NCBI RefSeq assembly: GCF_900156315.1
Contig: NZ_FTNI01000049.1
Span: 1 to 40,008, forward strand
DNA from: Microbispora rosea
GTDB lineage: Bacteria > Actinomycetota > Actinomycetes > Streptosporangiales > Streptosporangiaceae
Length of the DNA: 40,008 nucleotides
Direction: 5' to 3'
Shown here piece after piece: positions 7,517 through 14,912 of this stretch (position 1 is the first letter of the stretch; each line of letters opens with the position of its first letter). Position numbers and translations under genes: made by a program. The notes below the pieces were generated by a model. The model searched no databases, was not told the origin of the DNA, and worked only from the letters and a program-made list of their open reading frames with translations.

Positions 7517-9187
7517 GTGGGGAGGAAAGCGGCATACCTCAAGGACGTCCTGCTCTGTGTCGTCCTCGGCCTGCCGGCGTGGTGGGCGGGCCTCACGCAC
7601 ACCCTGGCGGACAGGTACACCTGGCCCGAGGTGATCGCCGGGCTGGCGGCGATCGGCGTCGCCGTCGCGCTCGCCCGGCCCCGGCCGCTCGTGGCGATGC
7701 TCGTGACGGCCGCGCTGTGGGCGGGCTCGGTGGCCGTGCGGGGCGACCCCACCGTCTTCTTCCTCGCCCTGGCGGTGATGAGCTACCTGGCCGGGGTGCG
7801 CATGGCCCGGGCGCGGCCCGCCCTGCTCGGCCTGTCAGCCGCCGCGGTCGCCGCCGCCGCTGTCGTCCCGTCCGTACGGTGGCTTCTCGCGGGCCGGTGG
7901 GATCCGGGCGCTTGGTTCTTCGCCGTCACGGGCATCGCACTGTTCGGCCTGGTCCCGTGGCTGGCGGGCCACGCACGGCACCAGAGTCTCGCCCTGACCA
8001 GAGCGGGCTGGGAACGCGCCGGGCATCTGGAGCGCGAGCGGCGCATGCTCGCCGAGCAGGCGCGGCAGCGCGAGCGGGCAGCCATCGCGAGGGAGATGCA
8101 CGACCTGCTCGGTCACGACCTGAGCCTCGTCGCGCTGCGGATCGGGGCCCTGGAGGTCGCCGCCGGCCTCCCCGAGAGCGAGCGCAGGGCGGCGGGCGAG
8201 GCCCGCGCGGCGGTCACGGCCGCGGCGGAGCGCCTGCGCGACGTCGTCGCCGTGCTCGGAGACGGCCCGGAGCATGGCGGCACAGACCACGGAAACCCTG
8301 AGCACGGTGGCCCTGAGCACGGTGGCCCTGAGCACGGTGGCCCAGAGCACGGAGACCCAGAGCATGAGGACACGCCGTCCTCGCCTGGGGAGAGCGTGGA
8401 CGAACTGGTCCGACGTGCCGCGGCCGCGGGGATGGCGGTGACGCTGCACGGCGCACAGGCGGAGGCGGGAATACCCGCGCCCGCGCTCGCCACCGTACGG
8501 CGCGTCGTCCGCGAGGGGCTGACCAACGCCGCCAAGCACGCGCCCGGCGCCCCCGTCACTGTCACCGTCACCGTACGGCTCGCGCACGCACCGGGCGAGA
8601 CCGTGGTCACCGTCGCCAACGCCGCACCGCACCGGCCCGGCGGCGGCGTGACGGGCGGACACGGGCTGCGGGCGCTGGCGGAGCGGGTCCGCCTGCAGGG
8701 CGGGTCCCTGCGGAGCGGTCCCGCCGACGGCGGATTCGCCCTGACCGTACGGCTCCCGCACACCGTGCCCCCGCGTGTCCCCCCGCCTGGCGGGCCGAGT
8801 ACGGCGTCGCGGCCGGTGGAGCTGGATCTGGCGCTCGCCCGCGGGCGGGTGCGCCGCACCCGGCTGGCGGCGGCGCTGGTCTGCCTGGCCGCTGCGGGCG
8901 GAGTGGCGGCGTTCGTGCTGGGGTTCACGGTCTACGAGGCGGCCACCTCGGTCCTGCCGCCGGCCGAGTTCGCGAAGCTGCGGGTGGGGCAGGCCGAGTC
9001 CGAGGTCGCCGCGGTGCTCCCGGCCAGGACCAGGATCGACGATCCGTCCTGGCCCGAGCCGCCGATCCCGCCGGGCGCCCGGTGCCGCTACTACAGCACC
9101 AGCCCCGAGCCGTTCGGCGAGTTGGAGCTCTACCGGCTGTGCTTCGCCGAGGGCCGGCTGGTCGCCAAGGCCTTCCTGCCCTCCTGA
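7517..9187 (+). CDS. NarL-system sensor histidine kinase with an extra C-terminal membrane and BamE-like segment
   Basis: A 556-residue kinase of the HisKA_3 type. Four to five membrane helices span about 8-150. The H box is IAREMHDLLGHDLS with His195. A low-complexity stretch of repeated PEHGG units (about 251-293) links the dimerisation domain to the HATPase (N box VREGLTNAAKHA, G box GGHGLRALAERV). After the ATPase the protein does not stop: a further membrane helix lies at about 448-474, then about 80 residues beginning KLRVGQAESEVAAVLP, which resemble the start of SmpA/BamE-type folds and would lie outside the cell. The GTG start abuts the preceding TGA, suggesting translational coupling, but no ribosome site is visible. 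The partner regulator follows 42 bases downstream. Confidence 0.85.
   Translation: MGRKAAYLKDVLLCVVLGLPAWWAGLTHTLADRYTWPEVIAGLAAIGVAVALARPRPLVAMLVTAALWAGSVAVRGDPTVFFLALAVMSYLAGVRMARARPALLGLSAAAVAAAAVVPSVRWLLAGRWDPGAWFFAVTGIALFGLVPWLAGHARHQSLALTRAGWERAGHLERERRMLAEQARQRERAAIAREMHDLLGHDLSLVALRIGALEVAAGLPESERRAAGEARAAVTAAAERLRDVVAVLGDGPEHGGTDHGNPEHGGPEHGGPEHGGPEHGDPEHEDTPSSPGESVDELVRRAAAAGMAVTLHGAQAEAGIPAPALATVRRVVREGLTNAAKHAPGAPVTVTVTVRLAHAPGETVVTVANAAPHRPGGGVTGGHGLRALAERVRLQGGSLRSGPADGGFALTVRLPHTVPPRVPPPGGPSTASRPVELDLALARGRVRRTRLAAALVCLAAAGGVAAFVLGFTVYEAATSVLPPAEFAKLRVGQAESEVAAVLPARTRIDDPSWPEPPIPPGARCRYYSTSPEPFGELELYRLCFAEGRLVAKAFLPS
8270..8365 (+). repeat. In-frame 15-bp tandem repeats inside the kinase gene
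   Basis: About six copies of a 15-base unit (GAGCACGGTGGCCCT and variants) encode the PEHGG repeats between the DHp and ATPase domains. The central three copies are almost identical, which suggests recent slippage; changes in number would keep the frame. Confidence 0.8.
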
Positions 9188-9229
9188 GCGGCGCTCGGCG
9201 ACTCTCCACCCTTCCGTAGCATCGAGGGC

Positions 9230-9892
9230 ATGCACGCGATCCGGGTGGTCCTGGCCGACGACGAACCGGTGATCCGGGCCGGGGTGCGGGCGATCCTGGC
9301 GGCGGACCCGGGCATCGACGTGGTCGCCGAGGCCGCCGACGGACGTGAGCTGGTGGACGCCGTCCTGGCGCACCGGCCCGACGTCGCGGTCGTCGACATC
9401 CGGATGCCCGGTCTGGACGGGCTGGCCGCCGCGGCCGAGGTGCGCAGGACCGCCCCCGGCACCGCCGTACTGATCATGACGTCCTTCGGCGAGGACGCCT
9501 ACGTCGCCAGGGCGCTGGGCGACGGCGCGGCGGGGTTCCTGCTGAAGACCGGGGATCCGCGCGAGTTCCCCCTCGGGGTGCGGGCGGCCGCCGAGGGCGG
9601 CGCGTACCTGTCGCCGCCGGTGGCCGCACGAGTCATCCGGGGACTCGCCGGCGACCGGCTGTCGCGCTCGGCCGCGGCCCGCGAGCAGGTCGCGGGGCTC
9701 ACCAACCGGGAGCGCGAGGTGCTCGCCCTGGTCGGCGAGGGCCTGTCGAACGCGGGCGTCGCCGCCCGCCTGCACCTCGCCGAAGGCAGCGTCAAGACCT
9801 ACGTGAGCACGATCATGAGCAAGCTGGGCGTGCCCAACCGGGTGCGGGCGGCGATCATCGCCCACGAGGCGGGGCTGGCGGGCGGACGGTAG
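9230..9892 (+). CDS. NarL/FixJ-family response regulator
   Basis: A 220-residue regulator. The receiver domain (1-120) has acidic residues in VVLADDEP, phospho-acceptor Asp56 in VAVVDIRMPG and the switch Lys in GFLLKTGDP. The LuxR-type helix-turn-helix is at about 155-215 (LTNREREVLALVGEGLSNAGVA, then GSVKTYVSTIMSKLGV). It pairs with the kinase just upstream. GAGGGC immediately precedes the ATG. Its last 38 bases overlap the 3' end of the convergent PAP2 gene, so the two transcripts are antisense to each other. Targets are unknown; in many actinobacteria such pairs control a neighbouring transporter, but none is adjacent in the same direction here. Confidence 0.93.
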   Translation: MHAIRVVLADDEPVIRAGVRAILAADPGIDVVAEAADGRELVDAVLAHRPDVAVVDIRMPGLDGLAAAAEVRRTAPGTAVLIMTSFGEDAYVARALGDGAAGFLLKTGDPREFPLGVRAAAEGGAYLSPPVAARVIRGLAGDRLSRSAAAREQVAGLTNREREVLALVGEGLSNAGVAARLHLAEGSVKTYVSTIMSKLGVPNRVRAAIIAHEAGLAGGR

Positions 9893-10496
9893 TCAGCACC
9901 GCCGCCAGCGCCGGGCGCCGCCGCATCGCGGCGACCAGGGCGGTCGCCGGGTTCCGCAGAGCCAGCAGGACCAGCGGCGCGATCAGCGCGCCGAACAGCA
10001 GCCCCACCGCCACGTCGTGGGGGTAGTGGACGCCGACGAATACCCGGGAGAACGCCTCCAGCAGCGCGAACGCCGGCGCCGCCACCGCCGCGCCGCGCCA
10101 CAGGGCGACCAGCGCGACGGCCGCCGCCGCGGCGAAGGTCGCGTGGTTGCTCGGCAGCGACCAGTCGCCGTACGGCGGGCAGGGTGCCACCGTGACCACG
10201 TCGGTCAGGTCCCAGCAGGGGCGCCGCAGCCGCAGGACGCTCTTGACGCCCTCGCTCGCGAGGTAGGCCGTCGCCACGGCGACCGGTGCGAGCAGGGCGA
10301 GCGCCATCCTGCGGTCGTCCCCCCGCCGCGCCCGCCACCAGCCGAAGACGAGGAACGCGAAGAGGACCGCGGGGACGGCGTCCGTAGCGACCGCCGCCGC
10401 GTCGCGTACCCATGCGGGGGTGTGCAGGGCGAACGCGGTGACCTCCCGATACCACTCGGCGCTGATGTCCGGGACGTCCTCGATCTCGTCGCCCAC
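9855..10496 (-). CDS. PAP2-family membrane phosphatase
   Basis: A 213-residue integral membrane phosphatase, probably acting on undecaprenyl diphosphate or another lipid phosphate at the outer face of the membrane. All three PAP2 motifs are visible: KSVLRLRRP (K-x6-R-P), PSNHAT (variant of PSGH with Asn for Gly), and SRVFVGVHYPHD (S-R-x5-H-x3-D). About five membrane helices are present. The start is a GTG at 10496 preceded by GGAGGGG with a five-base spacer. The 3' end overlaps the convergent regulator gene by 38 bases. The Asn in the second motif is tolerated in family members. Confidence 0.88.
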   Translation of the reverse strand: MGDEIEDVPDISAEWYREVTAFALHTPAWVRDAAAVATDAVPAVLFAFLVFGWWRARRGDDRRMALALLAPVAVATAYLASEGVKSVLRLRRPCWDLTDVVTVAPCPPYGDWSLPSNHATFAAAAAVALVALWRGAAVAAPAFALLEAFSRVFVGVHYPHDVAVGLLFGALIAPLVLLALRNPATALVAAMRRRPALAAVLTTVRPPAPPRGR

Positions 10497-10520
10497 CGGT
10501 TCCCCTCCGTGCCGCTCCCC

Positions 10521-10565
10521 GCCGGTCCGTCCGGCCCCTCGACCCTAGGGACCGGACGGACCGGC
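10521..10565. terminator. Perfect 14-bp inverted repeat after the APC permease gene
   Basis: GCCGGTCCGTCCGG (10521-10534) pairs exactly with CCGGACGGACCGGC (10552-10565) across a 17-base loop. It lies 40 bases beyond the permease stop (minus strand) and just upstream of the phosphatase gene, so it probably separates these two transcripts. Confidence 0.7.
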
Positions 10566-10604
10566 GGGCACTCGCGGAAAGTCGCCGGCGACCCTTCACT
10601 TTCG

Positions 10605-11951
10605 TCAATGTCCGGCCGGGACGGCCGCCTCCCCGCGGGTGAACCGCGCGTACGCCAGGGCGGCGCCGCCGACCAGCAGCGGCCAGACGAGGTAGACGCC
10701 CGACGCGGCGACCAGCAGGGCGACCGCCACGAGCGCGAGCAGGGCGGCCGCCCTGGCCCGGCCGCGCGGCAGCAGCCGTATGGCGGCCGCCACGCCGATC
10801 GCGTAGACCACCACGAACGACCCGTTGGTCATCAGCACCAGCGGCCGGATGCCCGTCCCCGCCGCGTACACGACGGCGAGCGCCAGGAAGGACAGCACGG
10901 CGACGACCGCGAGGCTGCGCCGGGGCACCTCCCCGGCGACGCTGCCGCGGGAGAGCCAGCCGGGCAGGGCGCCGTCACGGCCGAGGGCCGCGCCGAGCTT
11001 GGCCGCCCCGGCCCAGTACGCGTTCATCGCGCCGAGCGTCAGCAGCAGCGCGGCGACGGCGGCGAGCAGCCGGGCGTTGCCGCCGAGGCCGAGGGCCAGC
11101 AGGTCGCCGAGGGGCGCCCGCGCGGCCCCGGCGGCCGGGCCGAGGACGGCGACGGTCGCGAAGGCGACCGACAGGTACAGCACGCCGACGACCACGACGG
11201 CCGCCGCGGCGGCCCTGGGCAGGTCCCTGGACGGCCTGCGGAAGTCGGCGGCGAGGTGTGTGATCGCCTCCCAGCCGGCGAAGCTCCACACCAGCAGGGC
11301 CGCCGCCGGGGCGACGGCCGTCCAGCCGTGCGGGGCGAACGGCCGCAGGTTGGCCATGTCGGCGTGCGGGAGCGACAGCGCCACGGCGACGACGAGCAAC
11401 GCGACGAGCAGTCCGGCCAGCCCGAGCTGGACCCGGCCGGTCACCCGCAGACCGGAGGCGTTCGACACGGTCACGACCGCCATCAGCCCCGCCGCCGTCA
11501 GCGTCGCGGTGCCGGTCCCGCCACCCACCGCCGCGGCGACGTACTCGCCGCCGAACAGCGCCGCGGCGGCGGCGCTCGGCGGGATCGCGAAGTAGAAGCA
11601 CCAGCCGACGACGACCGCGGCCCGGTCCCCGAAGGCGAGGCGGGCGTAGGTGGACACGCCGCCGGAGTCCGGATGACGCGCGCCGAGCGCGGCGAACGCC
11701 GCGGCCAGCGGGGCCGACAGCACGACCAGGCCGAGCCAGGCCAGCAGCGACGCCGGTCCGGCCGCCTGGGCCGCGAGCGCGGGCAGGGCGATGACGCCGG
11801 TGCCGAGCACCGCGCCGACGTACATGGCGGCGCCCTGGGCCGCCGTGAGGCGGCCCGCCGGTGTGGTGGTGGCAGGGGTGGTGGTGGCAGGGGTGGTGGT
11901 GGCAGGGGTGGTGGTGGCAGGGGTGACAGGTGTGGCGCTCGTCCGAGTCAT
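10605..11951 (-). CDS. APC-superfamily amino acid permease
   Basis: A 448-residue transporter with about eleven to twelve hydrophobic segments. The first helix carries the APC signature GAVLGTGVIALPALAA, the Gly-rich unwound segment that binds the amino acid carboxylate. The later segment WSFAGWEAITHLAADFRRPSRDLPRA matches the helix 6 and following loop of YjeH/CycA-like permeases. The N-terminus has a repeated TTPAT stretch of about 25 residues, probably cytoplasmic and disordered. GGAAGGTGA precedes the ATG at 11951. It sits 70 bases downstream of the LAL regulator on the same strand, so it may be co-transcribed and could import or export an amino acid for the adjacent pathway. The substrate is not identifiable. 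Confidence 0.88.
   Translation of the reverse strand: MTRTSATPVTPATTTPATTTPATTTPATTTPAGRLTAAQGAAMYVGAVLGTGVIALPALAAQAAGPASLLAWLGLVVLSAPLAAAFAALGARHPDSGGVSTYARLAFGDRAAVVVGWCFYFAIPPSAAAAALFGGEYVAAAVGGGTGTATLTAAGLMAVVTVSNASGLRVTGRVQLGLAGLLVALLVVAVALSLPHADMANLRPFAPHGWTAVAPAAALLVWSFAGWEAITHLAADFRRPSRDLPRAAAAAVVVVGVLYLSVAFATVAVLGPAAGAARAPLGDLLALGLGGNARLLAAVAALLLTLGAMNAYWAGAAKLGAALGRDGALPGWLSRGSVAGEVPRRSLAVVAVLSFLALAVVYAAGTGIRPLVLMTNGSFVVVYAIGVAAAIRLLPRGRARAAALLALVAVALLVAASGVYLVWPLLVGGAALAYARFTRGEAAVPAGH
11863..11922. repeat. Four exact 15-bp tandem repeats in the permease N-terminus
   Basis: GTGGTGGTGGCAGGG occurs four times head to tail (plus-strand reading) and encodes the repeated TTPAT segment. 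It is a slippage-prone coding minisatellite that keeps the frame. Confidence 0.85.
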
Positions 11952-12021
11952 GCGCGTTCACCTTCCAGTCAGGGAAGTGGCCGGCCGGGGAAGCCCGGCC
12001 GGCCCAGGTCGTGGAGCTGTC

Positions 12022-14820
12022 TCAGGCGGAGGTGCTGAACTCGAGGCTCGCGGGCAGGTCGGAACGTCGGGTGACGTTGAGCTTGCGGTAGATCCGCGTC
12101 AGGTGCTGCTCGACCGTGCTGACCGTGATGTAGAGCTTGTCGGCGATCTCGCGGTTGGTGTATCCGACCGCGGCGAGCGAGGCGACCCGGCGCTCGGCCT
12201 CGCTGAGCGTCCCCGGGCCGCTCTCCGTGCGGGGCGGCTCGGCCGGCTGCCCGGGACCGCCCTGGGTGAGCGCGTTGACCAGCGGGACGGCCTCGCACTC
12301 CTCCGCGATCCGCTGCGCCTGCCTGGCGACCGTACGGGCGCGGCGCAGCTCGCCCACCGCCTGGTAGGCGTCGGCCAGGTCGGCCAGGGCCCGGGCCAGT
12401 TCGTACTGGTCGCCGCTCGCCTGCAGCATGTCGGCGGCGCGGCGCAGCAGCGGGGGACGCTGCCGGGGCTCGCTCGCGGCGGCCGTCAGCCGCAGGCCGG
12501 TGCCGCGGGCGCGGACCGGGCCGGGGGCGCAGCGCGCCACGTGCTCGTCCAGCAGCGGCCGGGCCCGCTCCGCGCGGCCCATGCCGATCAGCGCCTCGGC
12601 CGCGCCCGTCCGCCAGGAGACCAGCCCCGGCGAGTCGAGGCTCCAGGAGCCCATCAGCTCGCCGCACGTCTGGAAGTCGCGCAGCGCCATGCCGAGGTCG
12701 CCCGTCGCCAGGTGGTAGCGGCCCCGCGCGTTCAGGTAGTGCAGGCCGTATCGGGTCTGGAGCATGGCCTCGGGCACGGGCTGGTTCACCAGCTGCACGG
12801 CCTCGTCGAGCCGGCCCATCGCGGTCACCGCGGTCAGCAGCACCGACAGCGGGCCGCCGACCGCGACCCCCCAGCTCGTCGGCGGGATGAGCCGTACGGC
12901 CATCTGGGCGAGGCTCTCGGCGCCCTCCAGGTCGCCCTGCCGCAGGCTGATCTCGGCACGCAGCGCCGCGAGGCGGGCCTGCCTGCTGGGCGCACGCCGG
13001 CTGGCGGCCTCCTCGAAGAACAGGTCGCACCAGGGGGCCGCCAGGTCGGGCCGCTCACCGTAGATCAGCGCGAGCAGGGCGCACTCGACGGCGTCCATCG
13101 ACATGTCGTCGAGGCGGGAGCCGCGCAGGATGCGCTCCACGTCGGCCAGCGTCTGCGGGTGCGGGCCCTTGGTCAGCACCGCCGCGAGCGCGGTGGCGGC
13201 CTCCAGCCGGCCGATGACCGGCGCGGACGGCGGCGCCTGCGTGCTCATGTCGGTGACCCTCGGGATGTGCGCCAGGAACGGCGTGTAGGAGCAGCGCAGC
13301 CACGGCCGGGCGGCGCGGATCTCGGCCACGGTCTCCGCGTCCATGATCGAGCCGATCCGGCCCAGGTGGTCGAGCACGTCGCGGGCGTCGTCGAAGCGGC
13401 CGTGCCACAGCAGCGCCTTGGCCAGCACGACCGCGTCCGAGCCGCGCAGGTGGCCGCGGTGCATGGCGTCGGTGAGCTCGTCGAGGTGGACGGCGGGGGC
13501 GCTGGGGTTGAGCCGCCACTCCGCCCGCACCAGCGTCGTCTTGATGGTGGCGCGGCGCTGGTCGTCGGTGCACGCCCCGTCGGCCAGCCGCAGGTAGTCG
13601 ACGGCGGGCTCGACGCGTCCCTCGCTGAGCGCCTGCCGGGCCGCCTCCTCCAGGATCGGCACGGCCCAGGACCCCCCGTTGTGCTGGGCGGCCAGCAGGT
13701 GCTCGGCGATCACGGCCGCCGGTGCGCCCTGGCCGTAGGCCAGCTCGGCGGCCCTGCGGTGCAGGTCGGTCCGCTCGTGCCGGTCGAGGTCGGCGAGCAC
13801 GGCGGCGCGCGCCTGGGGGTGGCGCAGGTGCAGGTCGGCGCCGACCAGCCCGGCGTTGTGCAGCGCGTTGAGCGCCTGGACGACGACGCCGGCGTCGAGG
13901 TCGAGCAGCCGGTCGAGGTGGCCGGGGTCGCCGGCGACCGCCAGACCCCGGGCGACGCGGGCCGCGAGCGGGTGCCCGCGGCGCAGGCACGACTGCACCG
14001 CCTGGCGGTAGGCGTCGCCCGCGACGATCTCGTCGATCCCCGCGTCCGGCTCGCTCTCGGCCGGGGCGCCGCCGGCATCGGCCACGGCGAGGTGGTCCTC
14101 GATGAGCGCGCCCACGAGCAGCGGGTTGCCGCCGCTGACCGCGTGCCAGTCCGCGGCGAACCGCCGGGCGACGTCGTCGCCCACGATGTCGGCGGCCATG
14201 ATCTCGACACCCTCGCGGGACAGGGCCGACAGAGGGAGGCGGCGGCAGTGCGGCTGGCGCAGCAGCTCGGTCTGGAACAGCGAGGGGGCGTTCCACGCCT
14301 CCTCCGACTGGCTGAAGATCGCCAGAATGTGGGCGAAGCGCAGCCGGCGGGCGAGGTAGGCCAGGCAGAGCTGCGAGGCGCGGTCGGCGTGCTGGATGTC
14401 GTCCACCACGATCATGAGGGGGTGCCGCTCGGCGAGTTCGAGCAGCACCATGCACAGGGCGTGCACGATGTGGGCGTCGACCTGGTCCACGTAGTCGGCC
14501 AGCGGGTCGGCCGACATGGCGCAGCGGGCGCCCTCGTGCAGCAGGTTGCGGGTGCGCTCCTCCTCCTCGGGGGTGAGCGGCGCGTTGTGCAGGATCTGCG
14601 ACAGCACGGCCAGCGCCAGACCCGACTCCGACTGCGAGCAGGTCGCGGTCAGCGGCAGGGCGCCGTGCTCCAGCGCGTCCTCGACCAGAGTGTTGAGCAG
14701 TGCGGTCTTCCCCGTCGCGACGGGCCCGCCGACGATCGCGATCTTTCCTCTGCCGGTGACGGCGTCGGCCAGCATGTCCTCAAGGGAGGCCAACACCTCT
14801 TCCCGCTCTACCAGGGCCAT
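12022..14820 (-). CDS. LAL-type LuxR-family transcriptional activator
   Basis: A 932-residue large ATP-binding regulator of the MalT/LAL type. Residues 31-39 form Walker A (GGPVATGKT) and LMIVVDDIQHAD near 134-145 is Walker B. The centre is a long helical TPR-like region. The C-terminal about 65 residues are a LuxR helix-turn-helix (LSEAERRVASLAAVGYTNRE, then STVEQHLTRIYRKLNV). Proteins of this size and layout are pathway-specific activators of many actinomycete biosynthetic clusters. GGGAGG lies eight bases before the ATG at 14820. It is the obvious candidate to bind the ACCCCTANCG motif found upstream of leuA/UbiA and papB/ATP-grasp; LAL proteins often act on short GC-rich sites, but this assignment is inference. 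Confidence 0.93.
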   Translation of the reverse strand: MALVEREEVLASLEDMLADAVTGRGKIAIVGGPVATGKTALLNTLVEDALEHGALPLTATCSQSESGLALAVLSQILHNAPLTPEEEERTRNLLHEGARCAMSADPLADYVDQVDAHIVHALCMVLLELAERHPLMIVVDDIQHADRASQLCLAYLARRLRFAHILAIFSQSEEAWNAPSLFQTELLRQPHCRRLPLSALSREGVEIMAADIVGDDVARRFAADWHAVSGGNPLLVGALIEDHLAVADAGGAPAESEPDAGIDEIVAGDAYRQAVQSCLRRGHPLAARVARGLAVAGDPGHLDRLLDLDAGVVVQALNALHNAGLVGADLHLRHPQARAAVLADLDRHERTDLHRRAAELAYGQGAPAAVIAEHLLAAQHNGGSWAVPILEEAARQALSEGRVEPAVDYLRLADGACTDDQRRATIKTTLVRAEWRLNPSAPAVHLDELTDAMHRGHLRGSDAVVLAKALLWHGRFDDARDVLDHLGRIGSIMDAETVAEIRAARPWLRCSYTPFLAHIPRVTDMSTQAPPSAPVIGRLEAATALAAVLTKGPHPQTLADVERILRGSRLDDMSMDAVECALLALIYGERPDLAAPWCDLFFEEAASRRAPSRQARLAALRAEISLRQGDLEGAESLAQMAVRLIPPTSWGVAVGGPLSVLLTAVTAMGRLDEAVQLVNQPVPEAMLQTRYGLHYLNARGRYHLATGDLGMALRDFQTCGELMGSWSLDSPGLVSWRTGAAEALIGMGRAERARPLLDEHVARCAPGPVRARGTGLRLTAAASEPRQRPPLLRRAADMLQASGDQYELARALADLADAYQAVGELRRARTVARQAQRIAEECEAVPLVNALTQGGPGQPAEPPRTESGPGTLSEAERRVASLAAVGYTNREIADKLYITVSTVEQHLTRIYRKLNVTRRSDLPASLEFSTSA

Positions 14821-14912
14821 AATGAGCCTCCCGAATTCCGTTCGTTTTCCGGCCGCACGGCCGGGTTCACAATGTGCCGTGACTTAGGTAAAGCTGCTGT
14901 GTCGAACCGCGT

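Noticed and set aside
8270..8365. CRISPR-like repeat array
   Set aside because: The units are 15 bases, without spacers, in frame within a kinase gene, and encode PEHGG repeats.
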